Of a stretch of 64,000 nt of DNA, positions 44,471 through 56,401 are shown in pieces. Made by a program: the position numbers and the translations under genes. The first letter of the stretch is position 1. Each line of letters begins with the position of its first letter. The notes below the pieces were generated by a model. That model was not told the DNA's origin. It saw only the letters and a program-made list of their open reading frames with translations, and did not search any database. This DNA comes from Nothophaeocryptopus gaeumannii (taxonomy: Eukaryota; Ascomycota; Dothideomycetes; Mycosphaerellales; Mycosphaerellaceae), in assembly GCA_031771865.1 (NCBI GenBank), contig JASISA010000041.1:310001-374000 (forward strand), written 5' to 3'.

Positions 44471-45730
44471 ATGATTCTGGATATGATTCACTCAACTGCA
44501 GCGCGGACTACGAAGCGCACCAACCAGGAAGCCACTCTGGAATCTATCCAACGGAGTATTACACAGATTCAGAAGAAGATAGAGCAGAGTCCAGGACTAA
44601 AGACAACCTGGGCTACAGTCGCAGCCTAACAGCCAGCCTAGCTGTCTAGCATCAAAGCACAAAGAGCTGCGTGCTCCCTCAAGATTCACGTAGACAACGA
44701 AGCGACTAGGGCTGAGCTTAGGGATGCTGAAGCTACCCGGATTGTTTCGCGTTTTACTGCAGAAGGAGGGAACTGGGCACATGTAGTCGCAGTCAAGAAG
44801 GTCCCCGATGGACTAGTTCTCACGACTACGGACCCTGCAGCAAGGAACCGAATGGCGGCAGACACCCAAGGCCTAGGCAAGGTCTTGAAGGAGGCAAGAA
44901 TAGCACAGAAAACCTTCCCAGTCCAAGTCCACTTTGTTACAGTTGCAGGAAACGACCCTACTACACAGCGGATCCAGTCAATTGAGGAAGACAACAAGCG
45001 GCTAATACCCGGAATCCAAGTACAGAATGCCTGGTGGAAGGGCCAGAAAGCTATAGCAACGGGAACAAAGAAACAGAGCACTCTAGTAGTCGAGCTGAAG
45101 ACGGTGGAAGCTGCCAGAGCTGCGGTAGAGAAGGGCATTATCATCTCCGGAGTGCTCCACGACACTGAAGAATGGGACCACCAATGGACAATAACACAGT
45201 GCTTCAACTGCCAAAGATATGGCCATATCGGCACAAGGTGCACAAACGGTACGGTGTGTGCAAGGTGTGGAGGAAGCCATAACATAAGAGAATGTGCGCA
45301 CGAGAAGCTTGCAGAGGCAGACCGATCAAAGCACAGTAAATGCGGAAATTGCAGTCAGAACCACCCAGCTTGGCACTATATGTGCTCAAAGAGACAAGCA
45401 ATCAAGGACAAGATTCAGAGCATGAAGAAGATAGGGGCGAGCTACATGGCTAAGCTAACCTACAGTACTCCTAGCTCTACTTCTCCTCTGCCTTCCCTCC
45501 TCTACAGCAAGGAGCGAATAGGGAGGAGAGGACAAACAGCTACCCGGACAAGCCGCGAATATGTCCTAGGCAGGAGGCCAATAGGAACAGCAGTAGAGAA
45601 GCGAACACTACAGAGGTTTGGGAGGCCAGTTGGGGCGGTGAACAGGGCTAAGACCATTGTACCGGAGCAAGGACAAGGGTTAATCCGACGAGCAATACAG
45701 CGGGATCAACTACCAGCTAGTACCCAATGA
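44471..45730 (+). pseudogene. LINE ORF1 (gag-like, CCHC zinc knuckles)
   Basis: RNA-binding ORF1 protein frame of about 419 codons. After a helical start come two stops, TAA 44627-44629 and TAG 44639-44641; the frame is then open to the end. Cysteine knuckles lie at about 45200-45385: CFNCQRYGHIGTRC, CARCGGSHNIREC and CGNCSQNHPAWHYMC, the pattern of fungal LINE ORF1 proteins. The TGA at 45728-45730 overlaps the ORF2 ATG. Both internal stops could be CAA/CAG changed by C-to-T. Confidence 0.8.
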
Positions 45731-48700
45731 ACACACAACCGACACTAAGTATACTGCAGGCAAACGTACGGAAATCACAGGCTACCCACCGGCAGCTACT
45801 CGATGACAGCCAGAAAGACATTCTCGCTATCTAGGAGCCATACACTAACCCAAGCAATGGAAGAACAGTCACACATCCGAAGTACTATACTGTTGCAGGG
45901 GAAGACAAAGACAGGAGAGTCGTATTCTACGTCCATAAGAAATACAGCCTATCCGAATAGTCGCACCGGATTATGAGTAATCAGAAGATCCTAATCTCAC
46001 TACAAACGACAATAGGAACTGTACACCTCCATAACATCTATAACTGGGATGCGAGGCTTACAGTGGAGGAGCTTTTAGAAGGTATTGAGGAACCGGGAGA
46101 ACACGTTCTAGTTGGAGACTTCAATCTCCACTACCGTTAGTAGGGAGGACCGTTAGTACCACAGGAGGATCTTAGAGCAAGAGAGCTACGAGAGGCGTGT
46201 CGAGACACGCTATACCTAGCGACACCCCTAGGCCTTGCTACCTGGAGAAAGACACCACAGTCCTAAACTGGGACGACGATAGACCTTACTCTTGCAATAG
46301 AGGAGATATCAAAGAGGATAACAACATGTCAGCCAGGCAAGGAAGACATTAACTCTAATCATATTAGCATAGAGACAACTATTAACATAGGGATACAGGA
46401 GGAGACGAGAACAAGATGGATGTGGAAGGACACTAACTAGGAGGAGTTCAGAGAGACGCTCCAAAAGCTCCTACCTACAGCCGAAGGGATGACAACAAAG
46501 GAGGATATAGATAGCACCGTGAGTAATCTTAGCAATGCTCTACAAAAGACAAGGGACCTTGTTGTCCGGCGTAAAACATATCGGCCGCCAGATCCAAGGA
46601 GTGTGCCGGTGGTACTACATGCGATTCAGGAGGCTCGGTAGGCAAGACGGCATGCACAATGGACAGGGAGCGAGGAGCACTGGAAGGAGTGGAGGGCACG
46701 AAACCAGGAGAAAAAGAGAACTATCTAGACAGAGAAAAGGAAACAGTGGAGGACCGCGGTTCACAAAACCGCTAGCGAGCTACAGGGAATGTGGAAGCTG
46801 GCTAAGTGGGCAAAGAATAGCGATAGCCCTATTCGACCTCCCCAGATGCCTACACTAACACACAATAACGATTAGTTCACGACGGACAGTGCGAAAACAG
46901 AGATCCTACGGACAGCCCTTTTCCTAATGCCAGAGCCCGTAGACACATTAGATATCGAGAGCACCACATACCCAGAACCTGTCAATATAGCATGCGAAAT
47001 TACAGAAGAGGAGGTACGAAAAGTAGTCCAAAGACTGCCGAACGACAAGGCTCCCGGCCTCGACGAGATACCAAACAGATGCATTAAGAAGTGCCTAGCT
47101 CAGCTACTCCCTATCCTCCAACGCATCTTCCAACAGTGTGTTTCAATTGGCTACCACCCAGCCCAGTTTCGGAAAGCTAGGACGATTATGCTACAGAAGG
47201 CGGGTAAAGACTCATCTACTCCAAAGGGATGGAGGCCTATTGCCCTTCTATCGTGCATTGGCAAGATACTAGAAGCAATAGTTGCACGGAAAATAGGACA
47301 GGCCGTACGGGAACATAAGTTGCTTCCTCAAAACCAAATGGCGCAAGCGGGTAGATCGACCGGAGACGCACTACGGTACATCCTTCAAAGCGTTCAGACT
47401 GCGTGGAAGAAAGGCAAGGTGGCCTCGGTGTTATTACTTGACATAATAGGAGCGTTTGACAAAGTCAATCACGAACGGTTAATCCACAACCTACGGTGCA
47501 GGAGGATTCCATACTGGATTACAGCTTTTGTAGCGTCATTCCTGAAGGACAGAGAGACAACAATCGCTATCCCCGGATACGAGTCACCGGCCGCACGAGT
47601 GGCATACGGAATCCCACAAGGAAGTACCATCTCACCTATCCTGTTCCTCTTCTTTACAGCCTCCCTCCTAGAAGGAATGGAATACACCGAAGCAGTTGGG
47701 TTTGCAGATGATACATACCTCATTGCAGTGTCAAATTCGACAAGAGGTACATGCGAGGCACTAGAAAAGGACCACAACAGCTGTCTACAATGGGCCTCAA
47801 GACATGGAGCTAAGTTCGCCCCTGAGAAATACAAAGTCATGCACTTTACAAGGGGCACAAGGAGCACATCCGAATCCCAGAGAACACCCAACATCCCGTC
47901 GCTCCAGAGTGGCCCAGAGGACACAATGAGGGTCCTAGGAGTAATCGTTGATAAGAGACTCAAGTGGCACGCACAGATAGAGAATACCCTTACAAAAGCA
48001 AAACGGCTAGAAGCTGCACTACGACGGATTACTGCTGCTACGTGAGGCGCCACGGTAGAGACAGCCCGTAAGCTATATATCTCAATAATCAGGCCAGCAG
48101 TAATGCACGGGAGCGAGGTATGGATAGCAGGAAAGGAGACTGGAATCTTAAAAATGCTCCAACAAAAGCTACGGGTAATGCAGAATAGATTCCTACGGAT
48201 AATCCTTGGGGCCTACCGAGCTACACCAACGCGACTGTTACACAAAGAACTCTAGATCGAAGACATTACCGAGTATGGGAAGAGAACTGCTATAGCTGCA
48301 ATGGCTGCGCAGAGGCAGAGGCCGGATATACACTAGGCCATGCAAGAGCTGAAGGGGCGGATCCTACTAAAGTGCGGACAACTTGGGGCATATAGCAGAC
48401 GCCTGAGAAAACCATACAGCTCGCCACTAGAGCAGACAGACGAGCAGGCTACTATCCTACAGTCCCAGCTCTCTCACATAGACAGAGCAGATCCAAAGAA
48501 GACTCGGAAAGCAACATGGACTATCCTCCAGGGCCAGTATGAGCGGGACGAGTCACAGAAGTGGGACAATGCTAGGCGCGAAGGAATCCTCCCACTCGCG
48601 TTCAGGACTCCATGGAACACCAATACCCGGGAGCTTTATCGAGGGCTTAGCAAAGCCCAGGCCGCGATAGTGTTCCAGATACGGTCAGAGACAATTGGCC

Positions 48701-48977
48701 TTCCTCACTTCCTCCACAAGGTTGGGGTGCCGACACTAGCCCCTACTGCGAATGTGGAGATAGAGGGACAGCTCGACACTACCTTGCCTACTGTACAAAC
48801 ATGCGAGAGAGTAGAAGGGAACTCATCTTAGCCACTAGATGCCAGGACGCGAGAAGATGGCTTACTGAGTTTCCTAGACAAACCGCAGCGTGGGCAATAA
48901 GGCATCTCCCTATAGGACAATTCGAGTGGACCCTCAAACATCTCCCAGAGCAGGCCGGAGATCTCGAACCCAAGTAA
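45727..48977 (+). pseudogene. LINE ORF2 (endonuclease and reverse transcriptase)
   Basis: The frame starts at ATG 45727. The endonuclease part shows ILQANVRKS and VGDFNLH, interrupted by TAG near 45832 and 45958 and a double TAG near 46138. The reverse transcriptase is open from 46927 to 48045 with NDKAPGLDEIP, KGWRPIALLSCIGKILEAIV, AYGIPQGSTISPILFLFF and the catalytic VGFADDTYLIA. A TGA at 48043 follows, then the same frame continues to about 48720. A one-base shift leads to the C-terminal Cys motif (PYCECGDRGTARHYLAYC) and a final TAA at 48975-48977. Stops are mostly TAG, consistent with transitions at CAG or TGG. Confidence 0.85.
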
Positions 48978-49176
48978 GGAGGATGATGTTGACTCTGGCG
49001 TGTCAGCCAGCTGCCTACGGGCAAACATATTGGTTCTATAGTACCTAAGATGCAGTAGGGTGTAAGGCATAACAGAGAAGGGAGGAAGTTTTACGCTATA
49101 GGCACTTTCTATAGGGTTTTCTTTTACAACATGTAGATATGCTAGAAGGGGCACGGCCTGTAGCTAGCTCGAATAC

Positions 49177-49177
<1 letters not shown>

Positions 49178-49262
<85 letters not shown>
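49178..49262 (+). repeat. (ATT)n repeat, LINE 3' tail
   Basis: About 28 perfect copies of ATT directly downstream of the LINE. Several LINE groups (I-like) end in a trinucleotide repeat instead of poly-A, so this is probably the element's 3' end. Confidence 0.85.
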
Positions 49263-49267
<5 letters not shown>

Positions 49268-50525
49268 TAGAACGGAGGATAAAGAGCTTGTATCGGAACT
49301 AGAGATAGTAAAGGCTATTTAGGAAGAGCTAAAGAAGAAGTATAAGGATAATAAGGCATTAGGAAGGAAACTAGTACGGTAGTTCTTTACTTTTACGATA
49401 AATAAGGACATATTAATAAGCTAAGCTTAGTTAAGCTTAATTACTTTAGGCAAAAGGATAAAAGAGGTAGAGCTAGCTATAGCCGAAGTAGTTAAACCTA
49501 AGAATAGAGTCTAGGTTCTACTTAGTACTCTTCTAGATTAATAGTCGTCTACACGAGACGCTATTAATACCTAACCTTATCTATCGCCTAATAGTATTAT
49601 CTCTATCCTTAAGGAGAAGGAAGTAAGTATGTTTACTCCTTCTACTACTTAAGGAGAGTTAGGATCTTCGGCATTTTTAGTAAAGACCGATCGAAAGCTA
49701 TAGAGGAGAACCGATAACTCGAAGCTTTTCAAGCCTACGGAATATACGTTATATTAAGAGAGGGGATATACGTTAGTAAGTTATTAGTTCCTAGAGCTAG
49801 CTAGGATAATAGTTAAATACTTTAGGGATTCGGGCGCTAACTTAAAGGCCCTTATTAAGGTATATACTTCGGTTAAGGAGGATAGTAATCTTAAAGAAGT
49901 GGACTAGGTTATAAGGGTTATTAATTAGGGCAGTCCGTTAAGAGGAGTATTAAGAATTAGTATCTTAGGGTACTAAGTAGATAGTTAGCCTAATTGTACC
50001 TAAGGTAAGCGTACTTCTTAGCGTAGGGATTTGTACTTCTAGCTTTAGTTTTAGATAGTTTTCTCCTTATCGATTTTATCGTAGATAGGTCGGTCCCTTA
50101 GCTTCCCCTATTATATACCTCGCGAGACGTTAATACTTAACAATAGCACTTTTTATTATTAGCCTAAGATCTTACTTTATCTAGGCCTAAAAGATAGCTA
50201 GTATCTAAAATATTAGAGTACCTTTTTATAAAAGTAGTAGGCTAGTTCTTTCTAGGTAAGTAACCTACGATATTAAAGGTAAAGTTCCTTAATATTATAG
50301 TAGTAGAAGGGATACTATAGTTAGTAAGATCCTTAATATATTCGTAAAGGTTATACTCCTATTAGTCGTTTAAAACTCGCTTATTTTTATACTACTGCTA
50401 CTTAGTCCCTTATTTACTATTCTATATTTTTAATAGCTTAGATCTTTCTATTTTAAACTTCTTTACTAACTATCTTAGATATATTCGGCTTATCTAATAG
50501 TCTTAGATCTACAAGCGCCTTCTCA
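49263..50525. repeat. AT-rich, CpA/TpG-poor block: RIP-mutated repeat relic
   Basis: The sequence changes sharply to TA-rich DNA full of TAG, TAA, CTA and TTA, with very few CA or TG dinucleotides, then returns to normal composition near 50526 (about TCAATCTGATCCATGG). No frame is open for long. This is the signature of repeat-induced point mutation (CpA to TpA on both strands), so I read it as a heavily mutated older transposon into or beside which the LINE inserted. The original element type is not recognisable with confidence. Confidence 0.75.
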
Positions 50526-52213
50526 ATCTGATCCATGGTTGTCGAGTTATTCACTAACAAAGATAGGTGTATGGACCATATGAGTCTGTGCGCCATATAG
50601 GGATGTGCGCCAAGCCGGGAAACCTTCTAACCCGATGATGCGACACGGCCTCCCTCAAGCTCGATTCGTCACTCACTTTACCTCATCTCACCTCAACTCA
50701 GCCAGCTTCCATTCCAGTCCCAGATGCACGCAGTCACCAGTACCACGTGCACAGACCACGACGAATGATATTATGTTTCCGAATTCGATCCTTTGCCCCT
50801 TCCTGTTAACACCAAACAACAGCAGCACCGCCGCACCACCATACCGCCTTCATTAGTACGCTGGCATTCGCAGGCGTCTGGAGAAGGTTGAGCTTATCGA
50901 ATAGGTTGGCAGAGAGTAGACAAGCTCATGGGTCGAAGCGTGATGCTCCTCTCGTCGTCTTTCTCGGCGTCTGCGTTAGATGTCGCTTCTAGATACATCC
51001 ACTCAGTTCATGAACATACCAATGCCCTCGCCTCTCCCACCTCTCCATCCCTTCACTTTGCCATAGCATCAGATCACGCGCTCCTTCCTTCCCCCTCACC
51101 ACACGCGCTTGGGCGCACAGACCATTTTAAGAGGCACATCTACCTTTCTCGTCCTCCCACTCTTCCTCTTCCCTTCCTTCTACAACAGGATCTTCTTCAA
51201 TGCTCACGTCGCCTCTTCATCAGATCTTGTGCATATTGCCGGTGTCAGGCGAAGGGCAATGAAGTTGGTACACACCGAAGCGATATGAGTATCCTGGCCG
51301 GCCAGCAGTATCATACTCTTGAAATGTACCGCAAGACATGATGTACAATGCCGTACTCTCGATAGTCAAAGGCTTCAGTTGCCACACTTAGCTCAGATGA
51401 TGTGTCTTACCTAGACCTGTACGCCTCAGGCTCAATTTACATCTCTCACGGCAAGCTCATTTCCCGCTCACTAAGGACCGTCACCAGCAGCTTTCACAAA
51501 CCCGCACAGCAACACACTTCGGTGGCATTCAAACAAGTCCGAAGGGATGATGCATCCTGTTTTTGCAACTTTCAAGGGGACCTACCAAGCTCACATTGCA
51601 TTGACTTTCTACCTGAAGCCAAGCTTTTCCCAAGTTTGTCTTTTGCGACACAAGCTGTTTGGCTTCTGGCCCGGTCACTCGAGCTCCCAGATCTAGAATC
51701 AGCAATTACGCCATCTGGTATCCGAGGGTTTTGCGCTCTCTGTACATGTCCTCAATGTGCAGGTGGGTAGTGCTGCCCCGTTGTGAGCCTCTGCCAACGC
51801 CGAGGTCCAATACTGGAGAGGTAAAGATCGAACAAATGTTTTCTCCTTAGCTATGGGACCAAGACCAAAATGCCAATACCCGACTAGCCGAAAAGATGAG
51901 GGAGTAAACCATAGGAAAAGAGGTGTAAATAGATGTAATCATCGTACACGTATGACCGTGCCGCTCGTAGGGTGTATCATCTCCTGCCTGCTGGTGCTGC
52001 TGTCCTAGCGCTCACTCCAAAAAGCCTCGCAGAGGGACCAGAGAAACCGAGTAAGGAAACAAGCCGTTCGGACTTCTGCTCCTGCTCCTGCTTCTGCTTC
52101 GGTGACGAGGCGGTCGCAGTTGTGTCTTGTCAGTCGCCGCTACCTCCGAAAGTCGTGCTCTTTTTGGCTTGTTCGTAGCGGAGCGCCGCGCCTGCTTCCA
52201 CGGGGCAGTGGCT
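50526..52213. other. about 1.7 kb without a supported gene
   Basis: Normal base composition, Ser/Pro/His-rich open frames on the plus strand (50605-50856, 50928-51341, 51402-51770) without motifs. The right end is the 3' flank of calmodulin. Confidence 0.35.
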
Positions 52214-52936
52214 CTACTTCTGCATCATCAATTGGACGAATTCGTTGTCTGACATCCGTTAGTGGGTGTCCGACTTTCTCGAGTATAGATATGCCTCTTA
52301 CAGTCGATTCTTCCGTCACCGTCCTGATCAGCCTCGCGGATCATCTCGTCGACCTCATCGTCCGTCAATTTCTCGCCGATACTTGTCATGACGTGTCGCA
52401 GTTCGGCAGCGGAGATGAAGCCGTTGTTGTCGCGGTCGAAGACTTTGAAGGCTTCACGGATCTCCTCCTCAGAGTCGGTGTCCTTCATCTTGCGGGCCAT
52501 CATGGTCAGGAATTCGGGAAAGTCGATGGTGCCGTTGTTGTCAGCGTCGACCTCGTTGATCATGTCCTGCAGCTCAGATTCGGAGGGGTTCTGGCCCAGA
52601 CTGCGCATGACGGTGCCCAGCTCTTTGGTGGTGATTTGTCCTACCCATCACATGTCAGATAGCGGTCGCAGTTGGTGCACGCATGCGGATTAGAGTATAC
52701 CATCGCCGTCCTTGTCCTGTGTAACGTGGTCAGCCTGATTCGTGGATGCCTAGCTGGGCGCAACTTACGAAGAGAGAGAATGCCTCCTTGAACTCGGATA
52801 CTTGCTCCTCAGTCAATGAGTCCGCCTGTCCGTCGCCGCATGTCAGTCACTGTTCTCTCGCTATCGGCCGCCCGTTGAGGAATCAATGCGCGGTGCGTTT
52901 CTCTCATTAGCGGGGTATCGCATCCGCCCATACCAT
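52214..52936 (-). CDS. cmd1: calmodulin
   Basis: Ca2+ sensor with four EF hands that activates calcineurin and CaM kinases. Five exons: 52936-52934 (only the ATG), 52825-52769, 52716-52701 (16 nt), 52640-52302 and 52248-52214; total 149 residues, the exact calmodulin length. Landmarks: [88 protein letters not shown] joined to YNEFVQLMMQK. All introns are GT-AG (108, 52, 60 and 53 nt). A one-codon first exon is a known feature of fungal calmodulin genes. The 6.9 kb transposon starts 208 bp upstream of the ATG, so promoter function could be affected. Confidence 0.97.
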
Positions 52937-53144
52937 GGTTGCAATGATTCAGTGGTGTTGATGAAGTAGTTGCCTAGGCGTCGTTTGCAGGAATCAGTCT
53001 CTGCTGGAGGGAGTTGGACAGGTGTGTGCTGGCCGTGAGTATAAGTAGCAGGATTGCAGAGTGGTGTTTGAGCTGCGTGACGGAAGGAAGTTGGCCTGGT
53101 GGGTGTCCAAGGTGTCGCCTGGCGTCCTCCAAGGGTCTGGGAAA

Positions 53145-53182
53145 GGCAGAGCCCTGTTCATGACTAAGGGTCATATCAACTT
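53145..53182 (+). repeat. left terminal inverted repeat of the 6.9 kb transposon
   Basis: 38 bp identical to the reverse complement of 59987-60024; identity stops at base 39. Confidence 0.95.
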
Positions 53183-53858
53183 CATAGTGTCACGTTACTT
53201 TGACCTCAAATCTACCAACCTCAGTTACACTAATATGGCCCTTTCTCATCTATACAGGCGTCGCTATCGCCTAAAACACTCGCAGCACACTCGCAGACGG
53301 CCTGCGCGGCTTGCTGTTGTTATGAAGCAGTCATAGCTGGACAATAGCAGGCTGCGTAGGCCGTATTGCTATTTTGAACTGATGCTATTGTAAGTACTAC
53401 TATTGTCCTTTTCACTCGCAGCACTCGTATATCTACTCTTTCTTTTCCTTTGCTTACTATCTTAGCTACATCAACATTCTCCCCGTCAAAACTACAAGAA
53501 TACTACTGCCGCGATGTCTCAATTCCGCCAACCAACCACTACTACCACCACCGACTTCTGGCATGTCGAAGACTATCAATGGAACGAGTGGGTAGCCAGC
53601 AGCGAGTCTACCAATAGCAAGGAGCGCAAGTCAGCTTTGAACAATTTGCGGAAGTTTGATACGGCTGGCCGTATCATGGAGACTAATGAAGGTGAGTTAA
53701 TTGACTCGTAGCTATTTGAATCTACTCGCAGACACACTCGTAGGCAAAGCCGCTCTATCCCCTTGCCCGTGGTGCGAGTGCAAGAAGAATCCGCAGCCCT
53801 GTATGGTGTTCAAAGACCGTGGAGATCTTGCGTGTGCCTATTGCAAGCGGCATGGAAA

Positions 53859-53866
53859 GTCTGGCT
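53859..53866 (+). repeat. 8-bp target-site duplication, left copy
   Basis: GTCTGGCT directly left of the nested hAT; identical to 55980-55987. Confidence 0.95.
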
Positions 53867-55979
53867 CAGGGGTCTTGTTGGTCCGGTAGGTATGGTAATA
53901 AGGCCTCCTACCATACTGACCAAGTTTAGCATGTGATCATACCATCTATACCGTTGGTTACCGACTTATTGTAGGTGAATATAGCCATCTATTCGACCTC
54001 GTCGTCGCCCTGGTTGTTGTTCACGACATCAGCAATATCCTCATTTATCAGCAGGTCCTCAGCCGTCTTGAAGTCCTCAACTATCTTATCTTCCTCGTCA
54101 AACGCAGCCAGCAGTATGCCCTCTTTATCCTTGTGTTTAGGCTGCGGGGTCCCCACCAGTCTCGTAGACACATACACGCTTCAATGATGTTGCTGAGTAG
54201 TCTGGATCGCTTATAATCGATAAGGTCTCGGCCGGCGCTAAAGCTTCGTTCACAGTCATCGCTCATATTGGGGATTGCGAGTGTATCGAGTGCAAACTTC
54301 GCTAATGCCGGCTGCGACTGAACACGGTCAAGCCAGTATTGTAGAGCGTCGAAAGGAGCATCGTCTGGTGAGCTCTCGATATGCGGAACAGTGTCTGTCG
54401 AAAGGTAGTACTCCAAGGCATCGACTTCAGCTGTTACGGCAGTATTAGTAGTGAGCTTTCTACGCTTCCAAGCCCATAGTTGTCCGTGCAGTGAATCTGA
54501 TTCAAAGCTCGTGTTTACAGCGCCAGGTGACCATGCTGGCTTGTAGCTGACGCGCCATATCTCGGTGACCATGTCCTTCACTTGTTCGACATACTCCGGC
54601 TGCTCTTTCTCGAACCATAATGCCTGGAACCATGAAAGCTTGAGGGTCGGATTGAGGACGATGGCGGCGTAAACCATGGGCATGTCGTCGCAGAGTTTAA
54701 AGTACTTCTCAGCCTTCAGCCAGCTGTGTTCGCAGCATTCGGATAGGTACTTGTAGGTCGTGTCTCTGACGCCAGTGCTGGCGAGTTCATCCTTCTGATT
54801 ACAGAGGACTTCTAGCAGCCATGTCAGTGTCTGGTACCATTCGAAATAGAAAGACTGGTTGCCCTCTGTTCTTATAGTAGCTGTCTCAAATATCTTCAGG
54901 ATATCTTCGACCTTACAAAGTTGCTTCCACTCGGTTGGTTCGAGCGAATCTCTGAGGAGTTCCAGCGCGTGGCGTTGTTGAGAACAAGCTGAAGTTGTAG
55001 AATTAGCATGTGAAGCTCGGAGGTGCCTTGCGGTATAGAAATCGTCATCGAAAAGAGCGACACTTGATTTGGCTTAGTCGCCGCCAGCGCCGTGTTTAAC
55101 GCGTGCGGGTTAGCCAACCAAACACTCTGGACACAGTGGACCGGAGTCCGCTGAGCGCGGGGTGCACGATCCTCAACTTTCGAGCTTCTGAACTTACTTA
55201 CCTTAAGCACATTGTATTTCGACCATTTTCCACCCATCTTGATTGCAGCAAACGCCTCCAACCTCTGTGGCGACGACCGAATATAGCGGATGATATTATG
55301 GAGCTTTCGATCGTTTGCTGACTGCCGCTGGACTTCACGACTTTCTCGCCCTTGCTATTAATGCTGTGGTGTTGAGACAGGTGATGTAGAGCGCCTCGAG
55401 TTCCATTCAAGACATTCAACTGCTGATGCCGGCCTTCTTTTTCGCAGAGATAGCAGTAGTATACCCGCACGTTATCCGAACGCAGCAGCGCTTCGCCAAA
55501 CTGCCAGGCTGGACTCCATGTCTTTCGATCCTCACCAACACCTTGTTGATGCTTCTTGAGGCGCGCATACTCGGTCTTTCTAAGCTCGAAGGTATCCGGA
55601 TGAGAAGAGGCGCAGTAATTGGGGTTCTGTTCGCATAAGACGATAGTAGCTTCAGAGCTACCAACACCTAGCCACGACAACACGCTGGGCATGGCGAGAT
55701 ACGACAGTATGAGATATTGGTAAAGAGATGGGAAGATTGGATACATTCACGGCGAAAACGCGTCGATTTTTCCCATACGCGTACCGCCCTTGGCGCCGGC
55801 GAGTATGCCGACTGGCTGCGCAATGGATACCGAGATAGGAAGTTGGTAACCATGGTTACCGGTAGCATTTACTCACCAGCTACCATATTGACCGGTAAGC
55901 ATGTGATTGCCCTACTGACTATACTATTGGTTACCAATAACCAGGTTCTACCATCTATACCGGACCAACAAGACCCCTG
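53867..55979. mobile_element. nested hAT transposon, 2113 bp
   Basis: Starts CAGGGGTCTTGTTGGTCC and ends with its reverse complement; the ends match for 22 bp. CAGGG fits the hAT end pattern. A perfect 8-bp duplication GTCTGGCT flanks it, the hAT hallmark. It carries a shortened hAT transposase on the minus strand. It interrupts the accessory gene of the outer transposon, so it arrived later. Confidence 0.93.
54081..55692 (-). pseudogene. hAT transposase, frameshifted and internally shortened
   Basis: An N-terminal BED-type zinc finger (YYCYLCEKEGRHQQ, then LHHLSQHH) lies near 55340-55450 in the frame opened by MPSVLSWLGVG. The frame is lost near 55230 and a second frame continues (SPQRLEAFAAIKMGGKWSKY). 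The C-terminal hAT dimerisation domain is near 54140-54340 (DALQYWLDRVQSQPALAKFA, then IPNMSDDCERSFSAGRDLID and EACMCLRDWW). The middle, where the catalytic DDE residues and most of the RNase-H fold should be, is too short for a full transposase. The copy is probably unable to move by itself. Confidence 0.8.
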
Positions 55980-55987
55980 GTCTGGCT
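55980..55987 (+). repeat. 8-bp target-site duplication, right copy
   Basis: GTCTGGCT directly right of the nested hAT; identical to 53859-53866. Confidence 0.95.
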
Positions 55988-56401
55988 GCCTTGCCAAGGA
56001 AGCCAAGGCTGAAGATGAAGACGAAGATGAAGATGAAGATGAGGAGATGGAGGATGTCGACGAAGGTGGTGTGCTTGTCGAGCCTGCGAGTGCTGTGAGT
56101 GCTGCGAGTGGAGAGACTGCTGGTCTGCGTGCTGAGAACGAGAGCCTAAAGACTAAGGTTACTGATTTGGAGGCTCGTTTGGTTGCCATTGAGGCTAAAG
56201 TGTCTAGTCTTGACACTGAGATGGAGGCTGCTCGTCGTGCTGGCTTTGTGGGCTTTCGTCTCGGCGCCTTTGAGAGTAGCTTGGTAGACAAGACTACCGG
56301 CAAACCTTGGTACTAGATAGCAGTGTCAAAATACGAGTGCTGCGAGTGCCTGAACCTGAACTCCATTCCTACATACGAGATATATCTACCAACTAAAGAA
56401 A

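Larger units (their letters stand above)
44471..49262 (+). mobile_element. degenerate non-LTR retrotransposon (LINE), (ATT)n tail
   Basis: Two-ORF non-LTR element: ORF1 with zinc knuckles, ORF2 with an apurinic-type endonuclease and reverse transcriptase, and a simple-repeat 3' tail. ORF1 and ORF2 overlap at an ATGA (45727-45730). The domain set fits the I/Tad group of fungal LINEs. Many in-frame TAG/TAA/TGA codons and one frameshift make it inactive. The 5' limit is uncertain; the ORF1 ATG is used as start. No target-site duplication could be established. Confidence 0.85.
53514..56316 (+). pseudogene. transposon accessory gene: Cys-cluster/coiled-coil protein, split by a hAT
   Basis: Exon 1 53514-53691, a 40-nt intron (53692-53731) and exon 2 from 53732, cut at 53866 by the nested hAT and resuming after the second target-site copy at 55988 to the stop at 56314-56316. 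Without the insertion and one TSD copy the frame is 213 codons and intact. The N-terminal 60 residues are polar (DFWHVEDYQWNEW). Next is a Cys cluster (CPWCECKKNPQPC, then CAYCKRHGKSGC) with spacing like a zinc-binding module, an acidic Glu/Asp run and a coiled coil (GLRAENESLKTKVTDLEARL). Cys-plus-coiled-coil proteins of this style occur in fungal transposons, and DNA or RNA binding is inferred. The intron's acceptor is one copy of the ACTCGCAG motif. Confidence 0.7.
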
